Program-made: the position numbers and the translations under genes
Shown here: one piece after another, positions 1-7,569 of the stretch
How positions within the stretch are numbered: the first letter of the stretch is position 1
Layout: every line of letters starts with the position of its first letter
The notes under the pieces: generated by a model
Told to the model about the DNA's origin: nothing
Database searches by the model: none
Seen by the model: the letters and a program-made list of their open reading frames with translations, nothing else
NCBI GenBank assembly: GCA_046565595.1
Contig: JBKHYG010000100.1
Span: 1 to 64,000, forward strand
Source: JBKHYG01 sp046565595
GTDB taxonomy: Bacteria > Actinomycetota > AC-67
Length of the DNA: 64,000 nt
Reading direction: 5' to 3'

Positions 1-978
1 ACCTGGTACGACCTGCGCGAGTCGCTAGCGCCCAACGGCGTGATGCGCTCGGTGATCGTCGGCGGTCTGTACGCCGGAGGCGTTCGCAACAACAACCTCG
101 CCCCGTGGGTGCATGCGGCGATGGCAAGCGCGGTAGCAACAGGAGTGGTCGTCGACGGACCAGAACCGCTCAACTTCGGGTCGGAACTCCATCAACACTC
201 CTCGGCCTGGTTCGTCGAGCAAGGCATGAAGTTGGATATCCCCGTGTACCTCAGCCAGGGCGCAGCCGACCTGGTCTTCAACCTGACCGAGGGTTTGGAC
301 AACTTCCAGCAGGCGCTGACTCCCGCGGCGCAGGAGAAGAGCATCTTCATCAGCGATCAAGGAGGGCACAACATCCCCGGTCAGGTTCCCAGCTGACCCG
401 TTCCCTACACCCCGCGCGGTGATGATGCGTGTGACGGTATCGGCGAGGTCGACTGGTTCAAGCACACCTTGCTAGGAGAGCCACTCGATCTCGATGCGCG
501 CTATCGACTGACCACCACCGGCGGCGACTGCTTGGAGTACGAGACATCGTTACCAAGCACGGCACAGCGCAGCATCGAGACGCTCGAACAGGCGATCCTG
601 CCGACCGGCGCTAGGGGACCTGCCCGGTTCGATGAGGTGGCAGAAGGACCTGTGAGCATCGCGGGCATCCCCACCCTTGAGTTCACGGCGACGACCAGCG
701 ACCCGGACGCTCGCATCTTCTGGGGTATCGCGTTGGGAACCTCGCCCGACGACGCGCAGTTGGTCGGTGGCCAATGGATCCCCACCAGGATCCAGGGACC
801 TACGCTCGACCAACGCGTCTCTGCCCGCCTGGGCGGGATCGCCGTCAGAGCCGAAGTCGGAGAGAAGATCTATCTGGTGAGCGCTCCGGCGACCGATCAG
901 TACCTGCTGCATCCGAGCCGAACCCTCGGAGCGGTGCTGGTGAGTGACGCGACGCTCGGCCTCCCGGGGTTGCCATAG
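1..978 (+). pseudogene. S15/CocE-type alpha/beta hydrolase, 3' part, interrupted by an in-frame TGA
   Basis: The reading frame is open from base 1 to the TAG at 976-978, except for a single TGA at 394-396. Both halves are in the same frame and read as one protein. The first half ends a hydrolase domain (DIPVYLSQGAADLVF, then GGHN, the likely acid and His regions). After the TGA comes a GEVDWFKHTLLG segment, typical of the end of the S15/CocE hydrolase core, then a beta-rich C-terminal domain like that of X-Pro dipeptidyl peptidases. The 5' end, with the nucleophile, lies outside the window. The stop may be a real nonsense mutation, an assembly error or, improbably, readthrough. The family call is inferred from layout and motifs. 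Confidence 0.6.
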
Positions 979-1035
979 CCTTAGGGCCGGAGGTCTACTC
1001 AGATGAGGTCCACCAGACGCGGAGGGGGGTATGTG

Positions 1036-1608
1036 ATGAGGTTATCTATAGCCGTGATCGCGTCGGTGCTGGTTGCGATGCCGGGCACCGCCCAGCCGTC
1101 GGCGGACGGGCACTACCAGCCGGAGCAGATCATCCATGATGCTCCGATCCCGTGCAGCGTTCTGTGTCCCCACTGGGATCTCGAGGACAACGGTCGAATC
1201 TGTAACGGACCCAACACGCCCGGAACATACGATCAGACCTACTTCGGATGGCTGGCGGACTCCGAGTTGGCGTTCGCTGGGTTCATCATCGAACCGACCG
1301 TCGACTACGACATCTTCGTCTGCAGTGCAACCGAGCCGTCGGTCTTGGTCAGCGGAGCGAACCTGGTGGGGACCTGCAGCGGTCTCGGCGTTCCCGGCGT
1401 TCCCATCGGATGCCGGGACCAGATCTTGCTGTCTAGGAGGGCGGTCCTGGAAGCGACGCAGGGCAGCACCGACGCGTTCTTCCTCCGAAGTTTCAATTGG
1501 AGCGACATCGGGCAGGCACCCATCCAGGTTTGGGGGCCTATACAGATCACCGATGACGACTTCGAGGGCATCCCACTGCCGCGCCCAGGAGCCAAGGTGG
1601 CCGTATAG
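1036..1608 (+). CDS. Secreted Cys-containing protein of unknown function
   Basis: The 190-residue product begins with a classical signal peptide (MRLSIAVIASVLVAMPGTAQ). I chose the ATG at 1036 because GGAGGGGGG at about 1021-1029 sits at ribosome-binding distance. An in-frame ATG at 1003 would put 11 charged residues before the signal peptide. The mature part has cysteine pairs (CSVLCPHW, ICNG, later CSAT, GTCSG and GCRD) that could form disulfides outside the cell. I recognise no family. It sits 57 bp after the broken hydrolase and 14 bp before the carboxylase gene on the same strand. Confidence 0.65.
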   Translation: MRLSIAVIASVLVAMPGTAQPSADGHYQPEQIIHDAPIPCSVLCPHWDLEDNGRICNGPNTPGTYDQTYFGWLADSELAFAGFIIEPTVDYDIFVCSATEPSVLVSGANLVGTCSGLGVPGVPIGCRDQILLSRRAVLEATQGSTDAFFLRSFNWSDIGQAPIQVWGPIQITDDDFEGIPLPRPGAKVAV

Positions 1609-1622
1609 GGCAAACTAGGGGC

Positions 1623-3152
1623 ATGACGCATGCTCCAGACGAGTTCGCCAAGAGAGCCGAGCAGATCAGGGAAGGCGGCGCCGCCAAGTACCACGAAGCC
1701 GCCGCCGCCAAAGGCAAGATGTTCTGCCGCGACAGGATCGCCCACCTGACCGATGAAGGCTCCTTCGTAGAGGACGGTCTGTATGCCAACGCTCTCGCTG
1801 GTGATCTGCCCGCCGACGGCGTGATCACCGGGACGGCCGCGATCGACGGCAGACCCGTAGCGATCATGGCCAACGACTCGACGGTCAAGGCGGGATCCTG
1901 GGGCAAGCGAACCGTCGAGAAGATCCTTCGCATCCAGGAGACAGCCGAGCGGCTACAGATCCCTCTGGTCTACCTCGTCGATTCTGCAGGTGCGCGCATC
2001 ACAGACCAGATCGAGATGTTCCCAGGGCGTCGAGGAGCCGGACGGATATTCCGCAACCAGGTGATGATGAGTGGCCAGGTACCTCAGGTCTGCGTCCTCT
2101 TCGGACCCTCCGCCGCGGGCGGCGCCTACATCCCTGCGTTCTGCGACATCGTCATCATGGTCGAGGGTAACGCCTCGATGTATCTGGGCTCTCCGCGCAT
2201 GGCTCAAGAGGTCATCGGCGAGAAGGTCACCCTTGAGGAGATGGGTGGCGCCAAGATGCATTGTTCGGTGTCGGGCTGCGGGGACATCCTCGCTACTTCC
2301 GAGACTGAGGCACTCGAGTTCTGCAAGCGCTACCTCTCGTACCTTCCGAGCAACTACTCTCAGAGTGCGCCCCGCTCTGAGAGTCGTGACTCTGAGAGTG
2401 GCCGTGAACTCGTAGAGATCATCCCGGAGAACCAGAACAAGCCGTTCGACATGCGCGAGTTGTTGCTGCGCCTGGTAGACGAGGGTTCTTGGTTCGAGAT
2501 CAAAGCGCTGTTCGCGAAGGAGCTGCTGACAGGTTTCGCTCGACTGGACGGCCAGGTCGTCGGCATCCTGGCGAATCAGCCGAAGTTCAAGGGTGGCGTC
2601 CTGTTCGTAGATTCCGCCGACAAGGCCGCGCGCTTCATCTGGCTATGTGACGCCTTCGGGATCCCGCTGATCTTCCTGTCGGATGTCCCCGGCTTCATGA
2701 TCGGTAGCGCAGTGGAGCGTCAAGGCATCATCCGACATGGAGCCAAGATGATCAGCGCGGTGACCGAGGCGACCGTCCCGAAGTTCTGTGTCGTGATCCG
2801 CAAGGCTTATGGGGCCGGCCTTTACGCGATGGCAGGTCCAGCTTTCGATCCCGAGGCGACGATCGCTCTGCCGAACGCGATGATCGCTGTGATGGGGCCA
2901 GAGGCGGCCGTCAACGCGGTCTATGCGAACAAGATCGCCGAACAACCCGAGGAAGAGAGACCGGCCTTCATCGAGCGGCTGCGCGAGGAGTACCGCGAGG
3001 ACATCGACATCCTGCGGCTGGCATCAGAGCTCGTGGTAGATCAGATCATCGAACCACATGAACTGCGGGACGAACTGATCGCCCGGCTAGCGGTCACCGA
3101 CGACCGCCGCCGCGAACGCCCGCACAAGCGCCGCGGGGTGACTCCGGTCTGA
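1623..3152 (+). CDS. Acyl-CoA carboxylase carboxyltransferase (beta) subunit
   Basis: The 509-residue protein has the two-lobe carboxyltransferase fold of propionyl-, methylcrotonyl- and geranyl-CoA carboxylase beta subunits, and is a usual length. The N-lobe carries LVYLVDSAGARITDQ and GPSAAGGAYIPAFCDIVIMV. The C-lobe carries FLSDVPGFMIGSAVERQGIIRHGAKM and RKAYGAGLYAMAGPAFDP. These are the acyl-CoA and carboxybiotin oxyanion-hole regions. It transfers CO2 from biotin to an acyl-CoA, so it needs a biotinylated alpha subunit, which is not in the window. The acyl specificity cannot be read; methylcrotonyl-like is possible. The inter-lobe linker is Ser/Arg rich and built on a repeated 11-mer. 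Its stop overlaps the next start (TGATG). Confidence 0.93.
   Translation: MTHAPDEFAKRAEQIREGGAAKYHEAAAAKGKMFCRDRIAHLTDEGSFVEDGLYANALAGDLPADGVITGTAAIDGRPVAIMANDSTVKAGSWGKRTVEKILRIQETAERLQIPLVYLVDSAGARITDQIEMFPGRRGAGRIFRNQVMMSGQVPQVCVLFGPSAAGGAYIPAFCDIVIMVEGNASMYLGSPRMAQEVIGEKVTLEEMGGAKMHCSVSGCGDILATSETEALEFCKRYLSYLPSNYSQSAPRSESRDSESGRELVEIIPENQNKPFDMRELLLRLVDEGSWFEIKALFAKELLTGFARLDGQVVGILANQPKFKGGVLFVDSADKAARFIWLCDAFGIPLIFLSDVPGFMIGSAVERQGIIRHGAKMISAVTEATVPKFCVVIRKAYGAGLYAMAGPAFDPEATIALPNAMIAVMGPEAAVNAVYANKIAEQPEEERPAFIERLREEYREDIDILRLASELVVDQIIEPHELRDELIARLAVTDDRRRERPHKRRGVTPV
2356..2399 (+). repeat. Three near-identical palindromic 11-mers in the carboxylase linker
   Basis: ACTCTCAGAGT (2356-2366), GCTCTGAGAGT (2374-2384) and ACTCTGAGAGT (2389-2399) are copies of one nearly self-complementary 11-mer, spaced 18 and 15 bp. 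They encode the Ser/Arg/Glu-rich inter-lobe linker. They may be simple low-complexity expansion or a protein-binding site within the gene. Confidence 0.7.
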
Positions 3153-3838
3153 TGGCCGACGGACTTCCCCCCAAGCAGCCGGGCGAGATCGAACTGGATC
3201 GTCGCATCCTGATCGCCGTCTTGGTCGCGATCGGCTTGCTGGTCGCCGGGCTCTTGGCCCTCGATTCAAGGCCCGAAGGCGCGGTAACCCCGTCTCCGGA
3301 GCCGACCCCCTCCCCGCAACTGATCCCGGTGACAGCCCCCACTGAACAGGCCTGCCCGGAAGGTTGGGAGGGATTCGTCAACCCGGCCTTCCTCTACGAG
3401 TTGTGTCGTCCTTCTCCCTGGCGTGTCATCTACGAAGGCCAGCCGCGTGCACGACTACCGCTCGGTGATCTGGCCGAGGTACGGTTCGTGAACCCCCAGG
3501 CATTGCCCTGGCCAACGGGATCCGACCCCGTCCAGGTGGTTCTGGAGCGAAGCAGCCTCGATCTGAGGATCGTCGCGAACCAAACGCCCAAGGGATGCGA
3601 ACCCAAGCAGCCGTTGGACGGCAAACTCGTGTGTGATTATCAAGCCAACCGATCTCTGAGTCCCGACGATCAAGGCAGCCTCCAGGTGATGATCGTCGCA
3701 GTGCCGGTAGAAGCCCCAGGGGAACCCATCATCCACGCGATCGCGGTCATGCCGACCAACCAGACTGCCGCCTATAGCTCACTCTTAGAGTTGGTCCTCT
3801 CGACCTTGCAGCGGATCTCCCCAGACATCGCGCTATGA
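3152..3838 (+). CDS. Membrane-anchored extracytoplasmic protein, PsbP-like family (paralog A)
   Basis: The 228-residue protein has a short cytoplasmic N-terminus, one transmembrane segment at about residues 19-37, a Pro/Thr/Ser-rich linker (TPSPEPTPSPQ) and an extracytoplasmic domain beginning ACPEGWEGFVNPAFLYELCRP. That domain aligns by eye with the product at 3971: shared GWxGFxNP, a following Cys-x-P/Y-x-x-W element, a middle LPW/FPW and a late GCEP/DCEP...C pair. The Y/C-x-P-x-x-W element resembles PsbP/Mog1-type domains; that is an inference from motif and size. Its ATG overlaps the carboxylase stop by one base, so the two are translationally coupled. Confidence 0.75.
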   Translation: MADGLPPKQPGEIELDRRILIAVLVAIGLLVAGLLALDSRPEGAVTPSPEPTPSPQLIPVTAPTEQACPEGWEGFVNPAFLYELCRPSPWRVIYEGQPRARLPLGDLAEVRFVNPQALPWPTGSDPVQVVLERSSLDLRIVANQTPKGCEPKQPLDGKLVCDYQANRSLSPDDQGSLQVMIVAVPVEAPGEPIIHAIAVMPTNQTAAYSSLLELVLSTLQRISPDIAL

Positions 3839-3970
3839 GCCGCTCCGCGGCGCGCGCAGGCGACAAAGCCAGGGATCTAGGCAAGTTCTGCTCGATCGGC
3901 CCGTCCTAGACCTATCGCCCGGCAAGATGTACCTTCCTGGCCACCTGGGGCGCGACCGGGAAGGAGCGAC

Positions 3971-4654
3971 ATGGTTGGTAGGACCATGCGGGTGGTCGTC
4001 TTCGGAGCTGCCGTCTGCGGAGTGTTCGCCACAGCCGTTGCGGTTTCTGGAACGCTGACCAAGCCCAAAGCTGCCGCGGTGGAGACCGATCCCGGAGTCG
4101 ACCCTTACGCCTCTCTCCAAGCATTGCGCGTACCAGCGATCAGTGAAGCCGTTGGATGTGAAGAAGGATGGCGAGGCTTCGCTAACCCACTGGCGGGATA
4201 CAGCCTCTGCTATCCCGCAGGTTGGGGATTCAGCGATCTCAGTACCCCCAACGCCCTGGTCTCACTGAAGGGAACGATGCTGGGATCGATCCGTTTGGTG
4301 AGCAAGGAACTGTTCCCTTGGCGGTCGAGGACCTTCGTGAGTGCCGCCCTGTTGGAACGCGGAGGAACCGAGGTTCAGTTGAGCCTCGTCCCGGACGGAT
4401 CGACCGCCGGTGCGACCGATGATTGCGAGCCGACCGAGCAGGTTGGCGATGCTTTGATCTGCACACAGCGGATCGATGCAGTATCAGGTCTGATCGATCC
4501 AGATGGCGAGATAGCTGAGATCTTCGGCATCCTGCCCTCCACCGATACAGCAGAAGGCGATGTGATCATCCGGATCCGGCAGCCCTACGCCAAGCGCGGG
4601 ACCGTGGTCAAACTGGTGTCGTCCTTCAAGCGAACCGAGCGGGAGGTGGGATGA
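3971..4654 (+). CDS. Membrane-anchored extracytoplasmic protein, PsbP-like family (paralog B)
   Basis: The 227-residue product has an N-terminal hydrophobic segment (VVVFGAAVCGVFATAVAVSG) that could be an anchor or signal peptide, then a domain paralogous to the protein encoded at 3152: GCEEGWRGFANP, SLCYPAGW, LFPW and DDCEP...ICTQ. Four cysteines line up with those of the paralog, suggesting two disulfides. The ATG at 3971 follows GGAAGGAG at 3958-3965. The last codons overlap the M23-like gene (ATGA), implying coupled synthesis of two cell-surface proteins. The function is unknown; ligand binding at the envelope is a guess. Confidence 0.75.
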   Translation: MVGRTMRVVVFGAAVCGVFATAVAVSGTLTKPKAAAVETDPGVDPYASLQALRVPAISEAVGCEEGWRGFANPLAGYSLCYPAGWGFSDLSTPNALVSLKGTMLGSIRLVSKELFPWRSRTFVSAALLERGGTEVQLSLVPDGSTAGATDDCEPTEQVGDALICTQRIDAVSGLIDPDGEIAEIFGILPSTDTAEGDVIIRIRQPYAKRGTVVKLVSSFKRTEREVG

Positions 4655-5634
4655 TGTCTCGGCGCGGGTTGATCGTCTGTCTCGCTGTGCTCAGCCAGTT
4701 CGCGATCGCCGTGCCAGCTGACGCCTACAACACATATTGGTCCTCCTGGAGGCGATGGCCCTGGCGCAACTCGACCTCTGCGCAACTCACCCAGGTCAAC
4801 GGACACACCTATGCCAGCAACTCGGCCCGACAGGCGATCGACATCGGAATGCGCTACGAGACCGTCTACTCGGTGCTGCCCGGAGTGGTTCACCAGACAG
4901 GTAACGACGGGCGAGCAGGCACCTACCTGATGGTCCTCGGTGACGACGGCACCTACTACACCTATCAACATCTCGACTCCACCCAGGTCCTGATCGGCAC
5001 GAGGATCATGCTGGGAGATCCCGTCGCGATAAGCGGCAACTCGGGGAACTCGACAGGACCCCACCTGCACCTGCAACGAGCCACCGGGCCGCGCTTCTCT
5101 GACGACGCCCTTACCCTGTTCCCGATCAGCGGCAAGTCCTCGGCGTCGGCAGGAAGTTGGTATCTGTCCGACAACGCAGGGATCGGCCGCACGAGCAGCA
5201 ACCAGACCTACGGCGGGGTTCGGCTCACCTATGACTACGAGGGGGGATACGCCGGGGTGGGCGTGCCGGTAGCGATATCTCAGGCATGGATGCCGTGCCG
5301 AGCCAGCGGCAAGACCTCTACGCGGTGGATGTACAAGTGCCGACATGGGTTCGTGCAGACCTTCCAGTATCAGAGCCGCTGGCAAACGATCATGGCCATA
5401 GAAGGCGTCCCAGGGGGCGTCTTGGTCACCGAACCGTTCCTGGCGGTGTACACCGAGTTGTTCGAAGGAGTCGATTGGGTCGAACACATCGGGTTCCCGG
5501 TGGAACGGGCTTTCATCTACGGTCCGGGCCGCACCGCTCAGCAGTTCGAGGGCGGGTGGATCACGGTCGATGACAACCGATGCGAGACGACGGTCTGGGG
5601 CCGCCAGACGGTGGTCTACAAGGGCTGGTGCTAG
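4651..5634 (+). CDS. Secreted M23-like (LytM fold) protein with LGFP-like C-terminus, one zinc ligand replaced
   Basis: The 327-residue protein has a signal peptide ending near PADA (residue 25) and an M23 domain. The second motif GPHLHL (His138, His140) and the QHLD His107 are present. The HxxxD motif reads R60-Q-A-I-D64, so the first zinc-ligand His is Arg. That predicts weak or absent peptidase activity, as in regulatory LytM proteins. The last 70 residues (VEHIGFPVERAF, then QQFEGGWITV) resemble an LGFP-type cell-wall repeat. It is translationally coupled to the upstream anchored protein (ATGA overlap) and probably binds or remodels peptidoglycan. Confidence 0.8.
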   Translation: MMSRRGLIVCLAVLSQFAIAVPADAYNTYWSSWRRWPWRNSTSAQLTQVNGHTYASNSARQAIDIGMRYETVYSVLPGVVHQTGNDGRAGTYLMVLGDDGTYYTYQHLDSTQVLIGTRIMLGDPVAISGNSGNSTGPHLHLQRATGPRFSDDALTLFPISGKSSASAGSWYLSDNAGIGRTSSNQTYGGVRLTYDYEGGYAGVGVPVAISQAWMPCRASGKTSTRWMYKCRHGFVQTFQYQSRWQTIMAIEGVPGGVLVTEPFLAVYTELFEGVDWVEHIGFPVERAFIYGPGRTAQQFEGGWITVDDNRCETTVWGRQTVVYKGWC

Positions 5635-5640
5635 ATCCTC

Positions 5641-5674
5641 GCGGGCGACGGTCCCGGTGCGGGCCGTCGTCCGC
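5641..5674. terminator. Strong hairpin between convergent genes
   Basis: GCGGGCGACGG pairs with CCGTCGTCCGC over 11 bp with one G-U pair, enclosing a loop that can add a CCC/GGG stem. It lies between the plus-strand M23-like gene and the minus-strand redox operon, so it probably serves both. There is no clear U-tract. Confidence 0.6.
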
Positions 5675-5680
5675 CCCCTG

Positions 5681-5833
5681 TCAGCGGATCCGCCGTAGTA
5701 GTTCCTTGACGCCGCGTGGCTCGATCGTGCGCGCGACCACATATAGCCCGAACACAGCTACGACCGCGCCCACGAGGACGGTCAGGATGTTCCAGAACCA
5801 TTCGAGGAATCCCCAACCTTCAGCAGCGACCAT
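5681..5833 (-). CDS. Small single-span membrane protein, 50 residues
   Basis: An ATG at 5833 with GGGGGA just upstream opens a 50-codon frame. It encodes an aromatic amphipathic start (WGFLEWFWN), one transmembrane helix (LTVLVGAVVAVFGLYVVA) and a basic C-terminus (GVKELLRRIR). Reading codon by codon gives no internal stop and a TGA at 5681-5683. The start lies 10 bp after the thioredoxin stop, so it is probably the last gene of the regulator/DUF4395/thioredoxin operon. The composition is that of a genuine small membrane protein and not a chance frame. The function is unknown; it may stabilise the neighbouring redox proteins in the membrane. Confidence 0.6.
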   Translation of the reverse strand: MVAAEGWGFLEWFWNILTVLVGAVVAVFGLYVVARTIEPRGVKELLRRIR

Positions 5834-5843
5834 GTCTATCCCC

Positions 5844-6299
5844 CTAGAAGATGTTCCTGGAATCTATCGGGTCCGGGTGAGGTCGTCCCGCCCACTCGGG
5901 CCCGAGCAACACCGACATGATCTCGTGCTCACTCGGAACTCCCGAAGCTCGCCAGCAGATGCGCAGCCGCTCGTCGGTCACGAACACGGTCGGTACTCGA
6001 CGCACCTGATACTTGTCCGACAGATCCAGTCGGTCGCCAGCGTTGATCGCTACGACCCGGATACCCGGCACCTGCTCGCTGATGAGATCCAGCCTCTTGC
6101 GAACCACATCGCATGGAGGGCAACTTTCGCCATAGAACTCCACGATGGTGGCTTGCTTGCGGTCCCTGCGTCCAAGACCAAGATCGGACGGCTCGAAGGA
6201 GCCGTCGGCCTCGACGAAGTGCCCTTCGCGGCGACGCCACCAGAACGCGAAGGCGACCACGAGGACCGTCAAGGCGAGCAGTATCAGGAGGCGGGTCAA
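5844..6299 (-). CDS. Membrane-anchored thioredoxin-fold protein with CPPC motif
   Basis: Starting from the TTG at 6299, whose TTGA overlaps the DUF4395 stop, the product is 151 residues. It has a transmembrane segment at residues 3-21, a charged linker and a thioredoxin domain with EFYGESCPPCDVVRK (Cys60, Cys63) and the cis-Pro loop VRRVPTVFV. This domain order places the active site outside the cytoplasm if the N-terminus is inside. The CPPC dipeptide differs from the CGPC of cytosolic thioredoxins. Coupling to DUF4395 suggests an electron-relay pair. A longer upstream frame overlaps DUF4395 and was not used. Confidence 0.85.
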   Translation of the reverse strand: MTRLLILLALTVLVVAFAFWWRRREGHFVEADGSFEPSDLGLGRRDRKQATIVEFYGESCPPCDVVRKRLDLISEQVPGIRVVAINAGDRLDLSDKYQVRRVPTVFVTDERLRICWRASGVPSEHEIMSVLLGPEWAGRPHPDPIDSRNIF

Positions 6300-6724
6300 G
6301 CCGACCGAACTCCGAACTTCTTGATAAGCAGGTACATCTCGCATCCGATGCAGATGCCGGTCGTACCCAAGAGCGCCTGAAGGACCGCCACGATCAGCGC
6401 GAGGGTCCAGCCCAGACCGATCGCGTCGGCCCATAGCGCTATCGAAGCTGCGGTCAAGAAGATGAACCCCAAGGTCTGCGCGAACCTGGGCGGCGCCGAA
6501 GGCTCGGGGTCAGATGGGACGCCCTTGAGGATCGAACCCTTCAATCCTCGGAACAGCAGAGACATCGGGCTGTTCGAGGGGCCAAAGATCGCTCCGGCGC
6601 CAAGCGCGACAGCGACGATGGGCACCACGATCTCGATATCGGCAGCGAAAGCGAGGACGAGAACCGCGGCTGATAGAGCCGCCCCGAACCTCATCCCGAT
6701 CTTGTCGACCATCTGCTGACTCAT
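6296..6724 (-). CDS. DUF4395 integral membrane protein with CIGC motif
   Basis: The 142-residue protein has about four hydrophobic helices and a cytosol-like loop containing PPRFAQTLGF, as in DUF4395. A CIGC motif (Cys125, Cys128) near the last helix could exchange electrons with the adjacent thioredoxin. It overlaps the regulator gene by ATGA and the thioredoxin gene by TTGA, so the three are almost certainly one translationally coupled unit. DUF4395/thioredoxin pairs are common in actinobacteria, but I know of no assigned reaction. A thiol carrier or disulfide-reductase role is inferred. Confidence 0.8.
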   Translation of the reverse strand: MSQQMVDKIGMRFGAALSAAVLVLAFAADIEIVVPIVAVALGAGAIFGPSNSPMSLLFRGLKGSILKGVPSDPEPSAPPRFAQTLGFIFLTAASIALWADAIGLGWTLALIVAVLQALLGTTGICIGCEMYLLIKKFGVRSA

Positions 6725-7419
6725 GATCCCTCCTTACGCCAGCGAACGACCTCGCGGCATTCTGGATCTCCCCAGGCGACGCTCGTTACGACCTCGACCC
6801 ACGCATCAGCTCCCAGGGCGTGAACCATGCCTTCCTTCAGAGCCTTGTCCAGCGTGCACGCGGTCTCGGGATGGTCCGCAGCTATCGCCCGGAACGGACA
6901 ATCCTTGTCGACGATCTCGATCCAGTCCTCGCCGCGGTCGACGATGCGCACGCCTCCGCTCACCATCGTCAGAGCTCGGGTCAGCAACTCCACCTGCCGA
7001 TCGAAATCGGCCTCGGGCTCTGGATCCCGCTTGATGCGCCGCACGAGTCGTTCGCCCGTGGCTTCGGCGACCTGGCGGGCGGCCCCCGGGGCTGGCGCGG
7101 TCACCTCGATCAGGGTCGCAAGCATGTCCGAGACCAGCGCCGGACCCTCTTCGACATGGATGGGGGCAGCCTCATAGACCTTGGCCGGGCGGCCACCGCT
7201 GGGGTTGCGCCGCCAGCCGACGCTGGCCAACTCTGCGCCGACCAAGATATCCAGATGACCGCGAGCTACATTGGCGTGGATCCCGATGGCCTCGGCCACC
7301 TCCCGGACGCTCGCCGGCCCGGCAGCTCGCAGATGGTCCATTATCTGGACGCGGGTGGGCGCAGAGAGTGCGCGCGCCCGGGTCGCGTCGCCGTTCAGGG
7401 TCTCGATCGCTTCAGCCAT
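6721..7419 (-). CDS. Winged-helix regulator with C-terminal three-Cys sensor (SufR-like)
   Basis: The 232-residue protein has an ArsR/DeoR-type winged helix (ALSAPTRVQIMDHLRAAGPASVREVAEAIGIHANVARGHL in two adjoining helices, residues 17-56) and a C-terminal domain with Cys174 (DCPF), Cys188 (ETAC) and Cys221 (PEC). The Cys spacing of 13 and 32 intervening residues is close to that of the Fe-S-binding SufR repressors, so an Fe-S or metal/redox sensor is likely. The ATG at 7419 is preferred over the GTG at 7425 because TGGAG is well spaced for it. An imperfect palindrome at 7434-7453 just upstream suggests autorepression of the whole redox operon. Confidence 0.78.
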   Translation of the reverse strand: MAEAIETLNGDATRARALSAPTRVQIMDHLRAAGPASVREVAEAIGIHANVARGHLDILVGAELASVGWRRNPSGGRPAKVYEAAPIHVEEGPALVSDMLATLIEVTAPAPGAARQVAEATGERLVRRIKRDPEPEADFDRQVELLTRALTMVSGGVRIVDRGEDWIEIVDKDCPFRAIAADHPETACTLDKALKEGMVHALGADAWVEVVTSVAWGDPECREVVRWRKEGS

Positions 7420-7433
7420 AGACACTCCAGGTT

Positions 7434-7453
7434 TCTACGGTTCTCACGGTAGA
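7434..7453 (-). promoter_or_regulatory. Imperfect 8-4-8 palindrome, candidate operator of the redox operon
   Basis: TCTACGGT and ACGGTAGA flank TCTC; the arms match at 7 of 8 positions. It ends 15 bp upstream of the regulator ATG at 7419, where a repressor would block transcription start. Assignment to the SufR-like regulator is inferred from position. Confidence 0.5.
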
Positions 7454-7569
7454 TACTCCGGGGGTCCAGCGCAAGCCCCTAACCCCGACATATAGGCGAT
7501 AACCGACCCGAACCGGCAACGGGTCAGACCCGGATCGGCTGACAGGTCACGCACGGACCCCTCAACAGC

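Noticed and set aside
394..396. Selenocysteine or reassigned TGA in the hydrolase
   Set aside because: No SECIS-like hairpin was seen after the codon, family members do not need selenocysteine here, and many other genes in the window end with TGA.
4585..5742. 385-residue open frame opposite the M23-like gene
   Set aside because: Long antisense frames are expected at this GC content. It has no ribosome-binding site, no recognisable motif and lies fully over a better-supported gene.
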